From NCBI RefSeq assembly GCF_000023465.1, contig NC_014041.1, forward strand, positions 2,362,001 to 2,426,000: 64,000 nucleotides of DNA, in the 5' to 3' direction. This document shows, piece after piece, positions 55,739 through 64,000 of the stretch. Position 1 is the first letter of the stretch; the number at the start of each line of letters is the position of its first letter. A program made the translations under genes and the position numbers. The notes under the pieces are model-generated. The model saw only the letters and a program-made list of their open reading frames with translations, did not search any database and was not told where the DNA came from. Source of the stretch: Zunongwangia profunda SM-A87. GTDB taxonomy: Bacteria > Bacteroidota > Bacteroidia > Flavobacteriales > Flavobacteriaceae.

Positions 55739-57490
55739 ATGCATAAATCCCTTCCTGTACATATCCTACTTTTTGGTTTTATAGAAGAAAGTGAAACTAT
55801 TCTACGTGCTTTAAAACAATATCCAAACAATTATATTTCCCAGTGTAGTGGTCTTAACTCCCTTAAGCGAATTCTTTTTGAAAACTGTGATTTTGATATA
55901 CTAATACTCCAGCTAAGCTATTTAGAAACTGATATTACAGAGATTTTGAATTTTGTTGTGCAACAGCAAGATTTTGCGGTCCTAATTATATCTAACAGCA
56001 AAATCAGGGAACATGCTTATGAATCTTTTGCTCTGGGGATCGAGGATTACATTCATGTTTCTGAAATAAACCCTCCATCCTTAAAAAGAAGTATATATTT
56101 TGCGATTAAGCGTAAAGAATATAAGCAGCAGATAAGTAAATCTGAAGATAATTATAAAACATTATTTCACTCCTCACCATTACCTATGTGGGTTATTGAT
56201 CGCTATACTTTAAAATATTTAAGTGTAAATAAGGCGGCAATAGATCATTATGGATATTCTGAACAAGAGTTTCTAAACATGAAAGCCAGTGATTTGTGGG
56301 CGCGGGAAGAAAAAGAAAAATTAAAATTATTGATCAAGCAATTTACGGATGATTTTTTGCACGACACGGCCTGTTATGTAAAGAAAGACGGTACTGAAAT
56401 CAAGGTGAATTTTTATAGTTCACCAATTAACTATGATCAAAAGGAAGCTCGTTTGACCATTGCTGAAGACATTACCGAAAATATTAAAATAAGACAGGCA
56501 TTAAAAGACAGTGAAGAGCGTTTTAAATCGTTAGTGCAGGAGGGGAGTGATTTGATAGCGATTCTAGATCGTGATTTTAATTATAGTTATATTAGCCCAA
56601 GCGTAGAAAATATCTTAAAATTAAAGCCAGAGAAATTAAAAAAACGAAACTTCTTTGATGATATACATCCGGAAGACCAGCAATTTTTAAAGACGGTAGT
56701 AAAGTCGATAAAACATGGGGATAATAGCAAAATAGGCCTTCCATTTTACCGGGTGAAAGATGGGATGGGATACTGGCGTTATTTAGAAACAAAGTTATCC
56801 AACTTAATAAATTATACGCCCATTGAAGGAATAGTTATCAATAGCCGGGATGTAACAGATTTGGTAGAGCAGAGAAATCGTTTGTCAGAAAGTTTATCCA
56901 GGTATGAAATTATTTCTGAAGCGACCAGTGATATTATAACCGATTTTGATGTACTTAATAATTCGGTTCAAATTTCTAAAGGCTTTTATAAAGTTTGTGG
57001 TTATGATCCCAGGAAAATAGAAAAACAGGATTTTACAAAATGGTGGTATAAGATGGTTCATGAGAGCGATCGAAAATTTATCAAAAATAAGGTCGAAAAA
57101 ACCCTGCGCGCAAAGGAAAGATTTTTTAGTTTAGAGTACCGGTTTTTATGTGCTGATGGAAGCTATAAAACTTTTTTAGATCGCAGTTATGTGCTTTATG
57201 ATAAACAGGATATACCACAAAGAATTATTGGATCTAAACAAGATATTACACAGCAGAAAGAGTATATTAAACAAATCGAACATAGAAACCGCAAGCTAGA
57301 GGAAATTGCCTGGGAGCAGTCCCATACGGTTAGAGCGCCTTTGGCAAAAATCATGGGTTTAATTGATTTATTGAAGTATAATGAAAATAGTACTCCAGAA
57401 ACTAAGGATTTATTAGAAAATATATTAAATTCCGCCGAGGATTTAGATGCTGTGATACGAAACATAGCACAAAAAACATATTATAAATAG
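55739..57490 (+). CDS. multi-PAS sensor protein lacking an ATPase domain
   Basis: 583 residues. An N-terminal receiver-like fold without phospho-acceptor pattern (about 1-125), three PAS domains (about 145-255, 263-372, 385-500; e.g. YKTLFHSSPLPMWVIDRYTL, FKSLVQEGSDLIAILDRDF), a coiled linker and a HisKA-like helix AWEQSHTVRAPLAKIMGLID (His in the H-box near 526). It stops after the dimerisation helices: no N, G1 or G2 boxes. Flavobacteria encode many of these; whether they act as phospho-relay partners or scaffolds is unknown. A CheY-like gene follows after 48 bases. Confidence 0.88.
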   Translation: MHKSLPVHILLFGFIEESETILRALKQYPNNYISQCSGLNSLKRILFENCDFDILILQLSYLETDITEILNFVVQQQDFAVLIISNSKIREHAYESFALGIEDYIHVSEINPPSLKRSIYFAIKRKEYKQQISKSEDNYKTLFHSSPLPMWVIDRYTLKYLSVNKAAIDHYGYSEQEFLNMKASDLWAREEKEKLKLLIKQFTDDFLHDTACYVKKDGTEIKVNFYSSPINYDQKEARLTIAEDITENIKIRQALKDSEERFKSLVQEGSDLIAILDRDFNYSYISPSVENILKLKPEKLKKRNFFDDIHPEDQQFLKTVVKSIKHGDNSKIGLPFYRVKDGMGYWRYLETKLSNLINYTPIEGIVINSRDVTDLVEQRNRLSESLSRYEIISEATSDIITDFDVLNNSVQISKGFYKVCGYDPRKIEKQDFTKWWYKMVHESDRKFIKNKVEKTLRAKERFFSLEYRFLCADGSYKTFLDRSYVLYDKQDIPQRIIGSKQDITQQKEYIKQIEHRNRKLEEIAWEQSHTVRAPLAKIMGLIDLLKYNENSTPETKDLLENILNSAEDLDAVIRNIAQKTYYK

Positions 57491-57538
57491 ATTTATATTG
57501 CCCTAAATCTATGTAGAACATTAATATTAACCTACATT

Positions 57539-57943
57539 ATGTTGGAAGTCATATTGGTAGATGATGATGATATTGTTTTAATGATGCAACGAAAAATGAT
57601 TTCTAGATGCAAAATTTCATCTAAACCAATCATTTTTAAAAGTGCTCTTGAAACTTTAGAATATTTAAATAAGCCAGAAAATCTGGAAAATAAGGAAAAG
57701 GTTTATCTTATTTTTCTGGATATTAATATGCCTTTAATGTCGGGGTGGGAATTTTTAGATAAGATTAAAAAACATGTATTGTATGATCAGATTCATGTAA
57801 TTATGGTCACCTCATCCATAGACCAAAAAGATCGAAGTAGGGCAGAAACCTATCAAAGGGTAATTGATTATATTGAAAAACCCGTAACCGTAAAACATTG
57901 TGAAGTTGTAAAACAACTGAAATCTATTAACGAATTTTTTTAG
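57539..57943 (+). CDS. CheY-like single-domain response regulator
   Basis: 134 residues. Receiver domain with acid cluster VDDDDI, phospho-acceptor Asp in LIFLDINMPLMSGWEF (about 60), MVTSSIDQ and the final Lys-Pro (IEKPVTV). No output domain. Likely cotranscribed with the PAS sensor and may take phosphate from a separate kinase. Overlaps the convergent next gene by 17 bases. Confidence 0.92.
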   Translation: MLEVILVDDDDIVLMMQRKMISRCKISSKPIIFKSALETLEYLNKPENLENKEKVYLIFLDINMPLMSGWEFLDKIKKHVLYDQIHVIMVTSSIDQKDRSRAETYQRVIDYIEKPVTVKHCEVVKQLKSINEFF

Positions 57944-59024
57944 GGATTCTTATGCTTTTTTCTAGAGGATGCGCCTCTTCAATTTTTTCATGAGCCCATA
58001 ATTCGTCCTCGCGTTCCAATTCTAACTCTTCCTGCACCGCCGCAGCTCTGGGATCATAATTTAATTTTATATACATAGGAAAGTGGTCGCTACCAATACT
58101 TTTTTCCCTGGCAATCTCTATTAAGGTAAAGTCTTTAGAATGAAAAACATGATCTAACGGCCAACGAAACAAACGATATCCGGTATGGAAAGTATTAAAA
58201 AATCCTCTTCCTATACGTGGATCCATCAATCCGCTCATTTGTTGAAAAAGCTTCGTAGTTCTGGACCACGCTACATCATTAAGGTCGCCAAACACCAAAA
58301 CCTTACGGTCTTCCGGAGAAAGATCTCTTCCCAGCATTAAAATTTCAGCATCTCGGTTGGTAGAGGTATAACTTTCAGTAGGGCTTGGAGGCATAGGATG
58401 TAAACAATGGATCTTTAATTTGGTACCATTTCTAAGTTTTACATAGCCATGAATGGATGGAATGTCTTCCTGTACAAGATAATGAACATCTGCATCTATC
58501 AACTCTAGCTTCGAGTATAAGTGCATTCCATAAAGATTATCCAGCGGAACTTTTATAGTATATTTATAATCATCTTCAATCTCTTCTAAAACATTTTCCC
58601 AGCGTTTATCTGTTTCTAAAGTTAAAAGGATATCCGGTTGTCTTTTTTTAACCAGTGCAACTAATTTTTCTGGATGCTTATTAGGGGTAAGAACATTGCT
58701 TACCAGGATAGAAATAGTGGCGTTATCTTCTTTTCCTTTATATTTAATAACCTGTTTTTTCGCAAGTATGGTATATGGGAATATTTTGACGCACTGATAA
58801 ATCAAACTTAAGAAAAGTAAAATTGTTCCAACATAATGCCATGTTTTGGAAAAATCATAGACTATAAAGCACAAGATCAGCGTAATTATAATACAAACTG
58901 AAATTTGTATTCTGGGAAAATCAAATCCTCTAATCCACCATTGATCAAACCGGGTAATAGAGGCTAAAGTCGGAATTAAAAAAATAAAATTTAGGAAAAG
59001 TATGATAATTTCAGCGGTGTCCAT
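57927..59024 (-). CDS. membrane-anchored endonuclease/exonuclease/phosphatase-family protein
   Basis: 365 residues. Three N-terminal membrane helices (about 5-22, 38-55, 62-80), then the EEP fold: ILVSNVLTPNKHPEKLV, ILLTLETDKRW (metal-binding Glu), IHCLHPMPPSPTESY, LVFGDLNDVAWSRTT (catalytic Asp-x-Asn) and IGSDHFPMYIKL (SDH). This set is complete, so hydrolase activity on phosphodiesters is likely; substrate unknown. Confidence 0.9.
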   Translation of the reverse strand: MDTAEIIILFLNFIFLIPTLASITRFDQWWIRGFDFPRIQISVCIIITLILCFIVYDFSKTWHYVGTILLFLSLIYQCVKIFPYTILAKKQVIKYKGKEDNATISILVSNVLTPNKHPEKLVALVKKRQPDILLTLETDKRWENVLEEIEDDYKYTIKVPLDNLYGMHLYSKLELIDADVHYLVQEDIPSIHGYVKLRNGTKLKIHCLHPMPPSPTESYTSTNRDAEILMLGRDLSPEDRKVLVFGDLNDVAWSRTTKLFQQMSGLMDPRIGRGFFNTFHTGYRLFRWPLDHVFHSKDFTLIEIAREKSIGSDHFPMYIKLNYDPRAAAVQEELELEREDELWAHEKIEEAHPLEKSIRIPKKIR

Positions 59025-59225
59025 GCTGATGTTCGTTTTATGTTGGAAATTTTTCGGTCAATTTCAACTTCAAATCTCTGATTATTCAGGAAATTTTAAA
59101 AGTATTTAAGAAAAGAATAACTTAATAAAGCTGATTTCTCACAGGATTGGTGATGAATTGATCCATTTTTTAAACTTATGAAATATTGAATTTTAATTCT
59201 ATCGAAAAAAGCGTAATTTTAAAGT

Positions 59226-60374
59226 ATGAAGAAGAAAGATAAAATGAAGGAAAAGGGTTTTGTTTTTAAGAAGTACGAGGAACCTAATATCACCCCTTTT
59301 GAAAAGCTCTTCGAAATCTTTAAAGAATTGATCACCCATACTTCTGGTGATTTAGATGAAGCGCTAGACTGGTTACGCCAGTTGGACGAAGAATACCAAC
59401 TTACGACCAGCGAATATACCATTGACGATTTTATTGAAGACCTGAAACAGAAGGGGTATATTAAAGAAGAATTGGATCCTGATGGTGGTGAAGATGGTGA
59501 TGGATCGGGAAATTTAAAGATTACCGCCAAAACCGAAAGAGCCATACGGCAACAGGCATTAGATCAGATTTTCGGAAAGATGAGAAAAGGAAACTCCGGG
59601 AATCACCGTACCAGTCATGTTGGGCGTGGAGATGAGCATACCGGCGATTTTAGGGATTATCAGTTTGGCGATTCTTTAGACCGGATCTCGATGACTGAAA
59701 GTTTACGGAATGCCCAGATTAATCATGGTATTGGTGATTTTAATATGACGCATGATGATTTGGTGGTGGAAGAAACGCATTACAAATCTCAAATGAGTAC
59801 CGTGTTAATGATCGATCTTAGTCATAGTATGATCCTGTATGGTGAAGATCGTATCACTCCGGCAAAAAAAGTTGCGATGGCTTTGGCCGAATTAATTACT
59901 ACACGTTACCCAAAAGATACGTTGGATATTATTGTTTTTGGAAATGATGCCTGGCCGGTTTCTATTGCAGATTTACCCTATTTAAAAGTAGGGCCGTATC
60001 ATACCAATACGGTGGATGGGTTAAAGCTCGCTATGGATATTTTGCGTAGAAAGCGAAATACCAATAAGCAAATTTTTATGATTACAGATGGTAAACCAAG
60101 CTGTATTAGAGAACGCGATGGCAGTTATTATAAAAACAGTATGGGGTTAGATCCATATATTGTTGATAAATGCTATAACATGGCGCAACAGGCACGTAAA
60201 CTTCAAATCCCTATTACTACATTTATGATTGCACAAGATCCTTATTTAATGCAGTTTATAAGGGAATTTACACAGGCAAATCAGGGAAAAGCATTTTATA
60301 CCGGACTTCAAGGACTTGGAGAAATGATTTTTGAAGATTACGAAACCAATAGAAAAAAAAGAATTAGAGGCTAA
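59226..60374 (+). CDS. VWA-domain protein partnered with MoxR ATPase
   Basis: 382 residues. Helical N-terminal half (about 1-185) and a von Willebrand A domain from about 190 with a MIDAS motif MIDLSHSMIL (D-x-S-x-S) and FMITDGKP. MoxR/VWA pairs work as chaperone-like systems that insert metals or remodel protein complexes. The next gene begins 15 bases later and encodes the AAA+ partner. Confidence 0.88.
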   Translation: MKKKDKMKEKGFVFKKYEEPNITPFEKLFEIFKELITHTSGDLDEALDWLRQLDEEYQLTTSEYTIDDFIEDLKQKGYIKEELDPDGGEDGDGSGNLKITAKTERAIRQQALDQIFGKMRKGNSGNHRTSHVGRGDEHTGDFRDYQFGDSLDRISMTESLRNAQINHGIGDFNMTHDDLVVEETHYKSQMSTVLMIDLSHSMILYGEDRITPAKKVAMALAELITTRYPKDTLDIIVFGNDAWPVSIADLPYLKVGPYHTNTVDGLKLAMDILRRKRNTNKQIFMITDGKPSCIRERDGSYYKNSMGLDPYIVDKCYNMAQQARKLQIPITTFMIAQDPYLMQFIREFTQANQGKAFYTGLQGLGEMIFEDYETNRKKRIRG

Positions 60375-60388
60375 AAGAAAAAGAAGAT

Positions 60389-61852
60389 ATGAATATGGAG
60401 AAAGTAAAAACCCTGGGAGAACTCAAATCTTCAGGATATAAAAGTAAAAACATCAAAGATGAGCTTCGTGATAATTTAATTGCAAAAATTAAAAAGAAAG
60501 AAGCTTCATTCACCGGAATTCATGGGTACGACGATACTGTCATTCCCGAGTTAGAACGTGCGATATTATCTAAACATAACATTAATTTATTAGGATTACG
60601 CGGGCAGGCTAAAACAAGATTAGCGCGTTTAATGCTCAATCTTTTGGACGAATACATCCCGGCGGTTAAAGGTTCAGAAATTAGTGACGATCCTTTAAAC
60701 CCTATTTCGCGATATGCCAAAGAACTCATCGCAGAAAAAGGAGACCAAACACCTATTATCTGGATCCACAGGAGTGAGCGATTTTTTGAAAAGTTGGCCA
60801 CCCCAGATGTTACGGTAGCCGATTTAATTGGCGATGTAGATCCGATTAAAGCAGCCAATTTAAAATTGAGTTATGCAGATGATCGTGTGATTCATTTTGG
60901 AATGATACCACGTGCTAATCGTAGTATTTTTGTAATTAACGAGCTACCCGATTTACAGGCCAGAATTCAGGTGGCATTGTTCAATATTCTTCAGGAGGGC
61001 GATATCCAGATTCGCGGCTTTAAGTTAAGGCTGCCTTTAGATATGCAATTTGTATTTACTGCAAACCCTGAAGATTATACCAATCGCGGTAGTATTGTAA
61101 CACCACTTAAAGACAGGATTGGCTCGCAGATTTTAACACACTATCCTGAAACTATAGAGATCGCCAAGACCATTACTCAGCAAGAAGCTAAGTTAGATTC
61201 CAGACAAACCGATATGGTTTATGTGCCAGAACTGGCGAAAGACCTGCTGGAGCAAATTGGTTTTGAAGCTCGAGAGAGTGAATTTATAGATGAGAAGAGC
61301 GGAATTAGTGCCAGAATGAGTATCACAGCGTACGAAAATCTTTTGAGTACGGCAGAGCGCAGAACTTTAAAAAATGGGGAAGATAAAACATTGTTGCGAT
61401 TCGGTGATTTTATGGGCGTAATTCCTTCAGTAACCGGTAAAGTAGAATTGGTTTACGAAGGGGAGCAGGAAGGAGCTGCCGCCGTGGCGACACAATTACT
61501 TGGAGATGCGGTAAAAACCTTATTCCCTAATTATTTCCCTAAGATAGAAAAATTGCAACGACCAGATGAGAAAACACCATATGATGACCTGATAGAATGG
61601 TTTTTTGAACAAACCGGCTTTGAGCTGCCAGATGATCTTACGGATGAAGAATATAAGAAAAGGCTAGATGAGGTAGGCCCGTTAAATGAATTGATCAAAA
61701 AATATCAGCCAGAAATGGAGAAGACCGATACATATTTTCTAAAGGAATTTTTGCTTTGGGGATTAGTGGAATTTAAAAAACTAAGCAAGCAACGATATAC
61801 AAAAGGGATTCAGTTTAATGATCTCTATGGAAGTTATATTAGCGGATTGTAA
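60389..61852 (+). CDS. MoxR-family AAA+ ATPase
   Basis: 487 residues. Walker A LLGLRGQAKTRLARL (69-77) and Walker B IFVINELPDL (about 175-184), sensor region FVFTANPEDYTNRG and an arginine finger region DRIGSQ. Related to magnesium chelatase BchI-like and MoxR proteins, with an extended C-terminal helical domain. Operates with the VWA protein encoded upstream; targets unknown. Confidence 0.9.
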   Translation: MNMEKVKTLGELKSSGYKSKNIKDELRDNLIAKIKKKEASFTGIHGYDDTVIPELERAILSKHNINLLGLRGQAKTRLARLMLNLLDEYIPAVKGSEISDDPLNPISRYAKELIAEKGDQTPIIWIHRSERFFEKLATPDVTVADLIGDVDPIKAANLKLSYADDRVIHFGMIPRANRSIFVINELPDLQARIQVALFNILQEGDIQIRGFKLRLPLDMQFVFTANPEDYTNRGSIVTPLKDRIGSQILTHYPETIEIAKTITQQEAKLDSRQTDMVYVPELAKDLLEQIGFEARESEFIDEKSGISARMSITAYENLLSTAERRTLKNGEDKTLLRFGDFMGVIPSVTGKVELVYEGEQEGAAAVATQLLGDAVKTLFPNYFPKIEKLQRPDEKTPYDDLIEWFFEQTGFELPDDLTDEEYKKRLDEVGPLNELIKKYQPEMEKTDTYFLKEFLLWGLVEFKKLSKQRYTKGIQFNDLYGSYISGL

Positions 61853-61874
61853 TATTTCCATTGAAATAAAAGGA

Positions 61875-61914
61875 ACAAAAGCCCGATTTTGGTAAAAATC
61901 GGGCTTTTGTTTTT
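61875..61914 (+). terminator. rho-independent terminator after moxR-type gene
   Basis: Stem ACAAAAGCCCGATTTT/AAAATCGGGCTTTTGT with a short GGTA loop and a run of T. The stretch that follows to 62014 is non-coding leader DNA. Confidence 0.9.
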
Positions 61915-62014
61915 ATGAAATTATGATAATCTCATATTTTTTCGGCAAATGTGTGTTTTTAGTTTTTTATATCTCCTTATTTCTATACTTTTATAACATC
62001 TTTTAAGGAAAACA

Positions 62015-62116
62015 ATGAAGAGTATTAAATTAAATAGCAATTCAAACATTACTTCTACAACAGGAGTTGCTATTTCTATTATTATTACTCGTACAATTAT
62101 TACCCCTTTGGGGTAG
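62015..62116 (+). CDS. thrL: thr-operon leader peptide (Ile/Thr-rich)
   Basis: 33 codons, ATG at 62015, TAG at 62114-62116, ending 83 bases before thrA. The peptide contains 8 Ile and 6 Thr, including ITSTTGVAISIIITRTIITP. This matches the logic of threonine operon attenuation, where ribosome stalling at Thr and Ile codons reports amino acid supply. A CCCC-TTT-GGGG hairpin (62103-62113) overlaps the last codons, but I see no clear terminator before thrA, so control may be translational or Rho-linked. Inference from position and composition. Confidence 0.8.
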   Translation: MKSIKLNSNSNITSTTGVAISIIITRTIITPLG

Positions 62117-62199
62117 TATGTATATAATTTTCCGTCCGCACTCACACACGTTTTACAACGAACTCAAAACTATTTATTTCAAACTATTAAATTATTCTT

Positions 62200-64000
62200 A
62201 TGAATATTCTAAAATTCGGAGGATCTTCTTTGGCCTCTCCGGAGCGAATCAAACTTGTAGCCGAAACTGTAAAAAAGCATGTGCAACAAGATAAAACCAT
62301 TGCTGTGTTTTCAGCCTTTGGTGGGGTAACCAACGATCTATTAAAAATGGCAGAATTAGCGGCTAAAGAAGATTTAGCCTATAAAGAAATTCTGGCTCAG
62401 AACGAGAAAAGACACTTGGATGCGGTAAAAGAATTAATTCCCGTTCAAAATCAAAGCGGAGTTTTAAGCAAGGTGAAAACCGAGTTTAATCAACTGGAAA
62501 CCTTATACGAAGGTGTTTATTTGCTTAATGAGCTATCCAATAAAACCAAACATGTGGTTTCGAGTTTTGGAGAAATTTTATCCTCTTTAATTATAGCTGA
62601 ATATTTTAAAAGCCTGGCGACAGATGCGCTTTTAATCGATTCCAGGGAATTAATTGTTTGTAAGAATAATAATGAAAAGATTCAGCTTAATTACGAGCAG
62701 ACCAATAAAAGCATCGTACAGTATTTCAAAGAAAATGATGCTAGTTTATTTGTAGTTCCAGGTTTTGTCGCTAAAAACGAACAGGGCGTTCCCAGTACCT
62801 TGGGAAGAGGCGGTAGTGATTTTACCGCAGCCATCTTTGGTGGTGCTTTAGATGTGGCAAAAGTGATTATTTATACCGATGTGAACGGTATGTACACTGC
62901 CAATCCAAATGTGGTACACCAGGCTTATCCACTTCAAAATATATCGTATCAGGAAGCGATGGAATTATCACATTTTGGAGCAAAAGTTCTATATCCGCCA
63001 ACGCTACAGCCATTGTTAGACAAAGGCATTCAAATTCATATAAAAAATACGTTTTCCCCAGAAGATGAGGGGACGCTAATTTCAAAATCCAGTAAAGAAA
63101 ATTTTAGATGGGTTACCGGCATTACGCATATAGATGATATTAAACTGCTGAATATCGAGGGTAGTGGTATGGTTGGTATTCCTGGTTTTTCAAAACGATT
63201 TTTTGAAACTCTATATCAGGAAAATATCAATGTAGTATTGATCACCCAGGCCTCTTCAGAGCATAGTATTTGTGTTGCCGTAAAGGGTGATGAAGCTCAG
63301 GCAGCAAAAGAAGCTTTAGATGAAGCTTTTGCCGTAGAGATCGATTATCAGAAAATAAAACCCGTAGAAATAGAAGGAAATGTAGCGATTATCGCTTTAG
63401 TGGGCGATCGTATGAAGAGTCACCACGGCTTAAGCGGTAAAATGTTTAGTGCTCTTGGAAATAACAATATTAACATCAGGGCGATTGCCCAGGGATCTTC
63501 AGAGCGTAATATATCGGCGGTGATTGCGAAAAAAGATATTAATAAGGCACTAAATACGTTACATGAGCAGTTTTTTGAAGTGCCGTCTAAAGAACTAAAC
63601 CTGTTCATTACCGGAGTTGGAAATGTGGGGAGTAAACTTTTGTCGCAATTAGAAAAGCAGGAAAAATACCTTCTTGAAAAATTAAGGCTTAAAGTTCGTG
63701 TACTGGGATTATCAAATTCCAGAACGATGGTTTTTGATGAAAACGGACTGGATTTAAGCAAATGGCAAGAATTACTTGATGCCGGTGAAAAAGCCAGTAA
63801 GCATAATTTCTTTAATAAGGTAAAAGAATTCAATTTGCGTAACAGTATTTTTGTCGATAACACGGCGAGTGCTGAAATTTCCAAGTGGTATAAAGAATAT
63901 CTTTCAAATTCTATTGCCGTGGTCACCTGTAACAAAATTGCAGCTGCAGATGATTTAGTGAATTATCAACATTTACAGGAACTTTCGAGGGAATACGGAG
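62200..64000 (+). CDS. thrA: bifunctional aspartokinase / homoserine dehydrogenase, 3'-truncated by window
   Basis: About 600 residues visible. Aspartokinase domain with KFGGSSLASPERI (residues 5-17), SAFGGVTNDL and STLGRGGSDFTAA; regulatory ACT region (about 305-460, TGITHIDDIKLLNIEGSGM, AIAQGSSERNISAV); then the start of homoserine dehydrogenase (LFITGVGNVGSKLLSQL, near 468). Catalyses the first and third steps of the aspartate pathway to threonine and methionine. Leader peptide upstream implies feedback by Thr and Ile. Confidence 0.95.
   Translation, partial: MNILKFGGSSLASPERIKLVAETVKKHVQQDKTIAVFSAFGGVTNDLLKMAELAAKEDLAYKEILAQNEKRHLDAVKELIPVQNQSGVLSKVKTEFNQLETLYEGVYLLNELSNKTKHVVSSFGEILSSLIIAEYFKSLATDALLIDSRELIVCKNNNEKIQLNYEQTNKSIVQYFKENDASLFVVPGFVAKNEQGVPSTLGRGGSDFTAAIFGGALDVAKVIIYTDVNGMYTANPNVVHQAYPLQNISYQEAMELSHFGAKVLYPPTLQPLLDKGIQIHIKNTFSPEDEGTLISKSSKENFRWVTGITHIDDIKLLNIEGSGMVGIPGFSKRFFETLYQENINVVLITQASSEHSICVAVKGDEAQAAKEALDEAFAVEIDYQKIKPVEIEGNVAIIALVGDRMKSHHGLSGKMFSALGNNNINIRAIAQGSSERNISAVIAKKDINKALNTLHEQFFEVPSKELNLFITGVGNVGSKLLSQLEKQEKYLLEKLRLKVRVLGLSNSRTMVFDENGLDLSKWQELLDAGEKASKHNFFNKVKEFNLRNSIFVDNTASAEISKWYKEYLSNSIAVVTCNKIAAADDLVNYQHLQELSREYG

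Noticed and set aside
1..64000. CRISPR arrays
   Set aside because: Repeats seen are two-copy intergenic elements 190 bp and 1.4 kb apart, with no regularly spaced short repeats and no cas genes.

Overview
The window is an AT-rich chromosomal segment of a bacterium of the Bacteroidota, almost certainly a flavobacterium (Flavobacteriaceae). Evidence is a SusC/SusD pair, DUF6520 and RteC proteins, CarboxypepD_reg-type outer-membrane barrels, a LytS/LytTR pair with TPR repeats, and a Bacteroidota promoter (TTG, 19-bp spacer, TAnnTTTG) in front of the one tRNA gene. Genus cannot be fixed from the sequence alone.

0-7 kb is ordinary chromosome: a histidine kinase cut by the left edge, an SMR exporter, a TPR histidine kinase with its LytTR regulator, a secreted protein and mannose-6-phosphate isomerase. 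At 7 kb a tRNA-Arg(TCT) is followed by an IntDOT-like integrase that lacks the first catalytic Arg. 8.5-23.4 kb reads as decayed mobile DNA carrying some intact cargo: a degenerate cobalamin riboswitch fused by deletion to the last ~50 codons of metE, a frameshifted fragment of conjugation gene traN, an adenylosuccinate synthetase with a Crp/Fnr regulator, a DsrE protein, a tripartite RND efflux operon whose permease has a one-base frameshift, and an excision/regulation module (DnaC-like ATPase, frameshifted replication-type protein, excisionase-like HTH protein, RteC).

23.7-32.8 kb holds a DUF7793 protein, an AraC regulator and a DUF6520 secreted small protein facing a SusC-SusD-M16 peptidase operon, probably a peptide uptake and degradation locus. 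33-40 kb is a defence-type island: dispersed repeats, a long rod-shaped candidate ncRNA with its own promoter and terminator on the minus strand, an XRE regulator, a SIR2-HerA pair, then single-gene cassettes separated by near-identical ~168-bp repeats, and finally the 5' end of a nuclease-like gene. An IS3-family element (40.2-41.4 kb) joins that nuclease fragment to the 3' two thirds of an outer-membrane barrel gene, so the IS marks a rearrangement rather than a simple insertion. An intact paralogue of the barrel follows.

45.8-64 kb returns to housekeeping and envelope genes: MscS channel, Dps, small proteins, a LacI regulator leading a six-gene sugar-nucleotide/polysaccharide block (UDP-sugar epimerase and dehydrogenase, initiating sugar transferase, aminotransferase, 4,6-dehydratase), a convergent PHP phosphatase, a PAS sensor without an ATPase domain plus a CheY-like protein, an EEP-family hydrolase, a VWA/MoxR pair, and an Ile/Thr-rich leader peptide before the aspartokinase-homoserine dehydrogenase gene thrA, which runs off the right edge.
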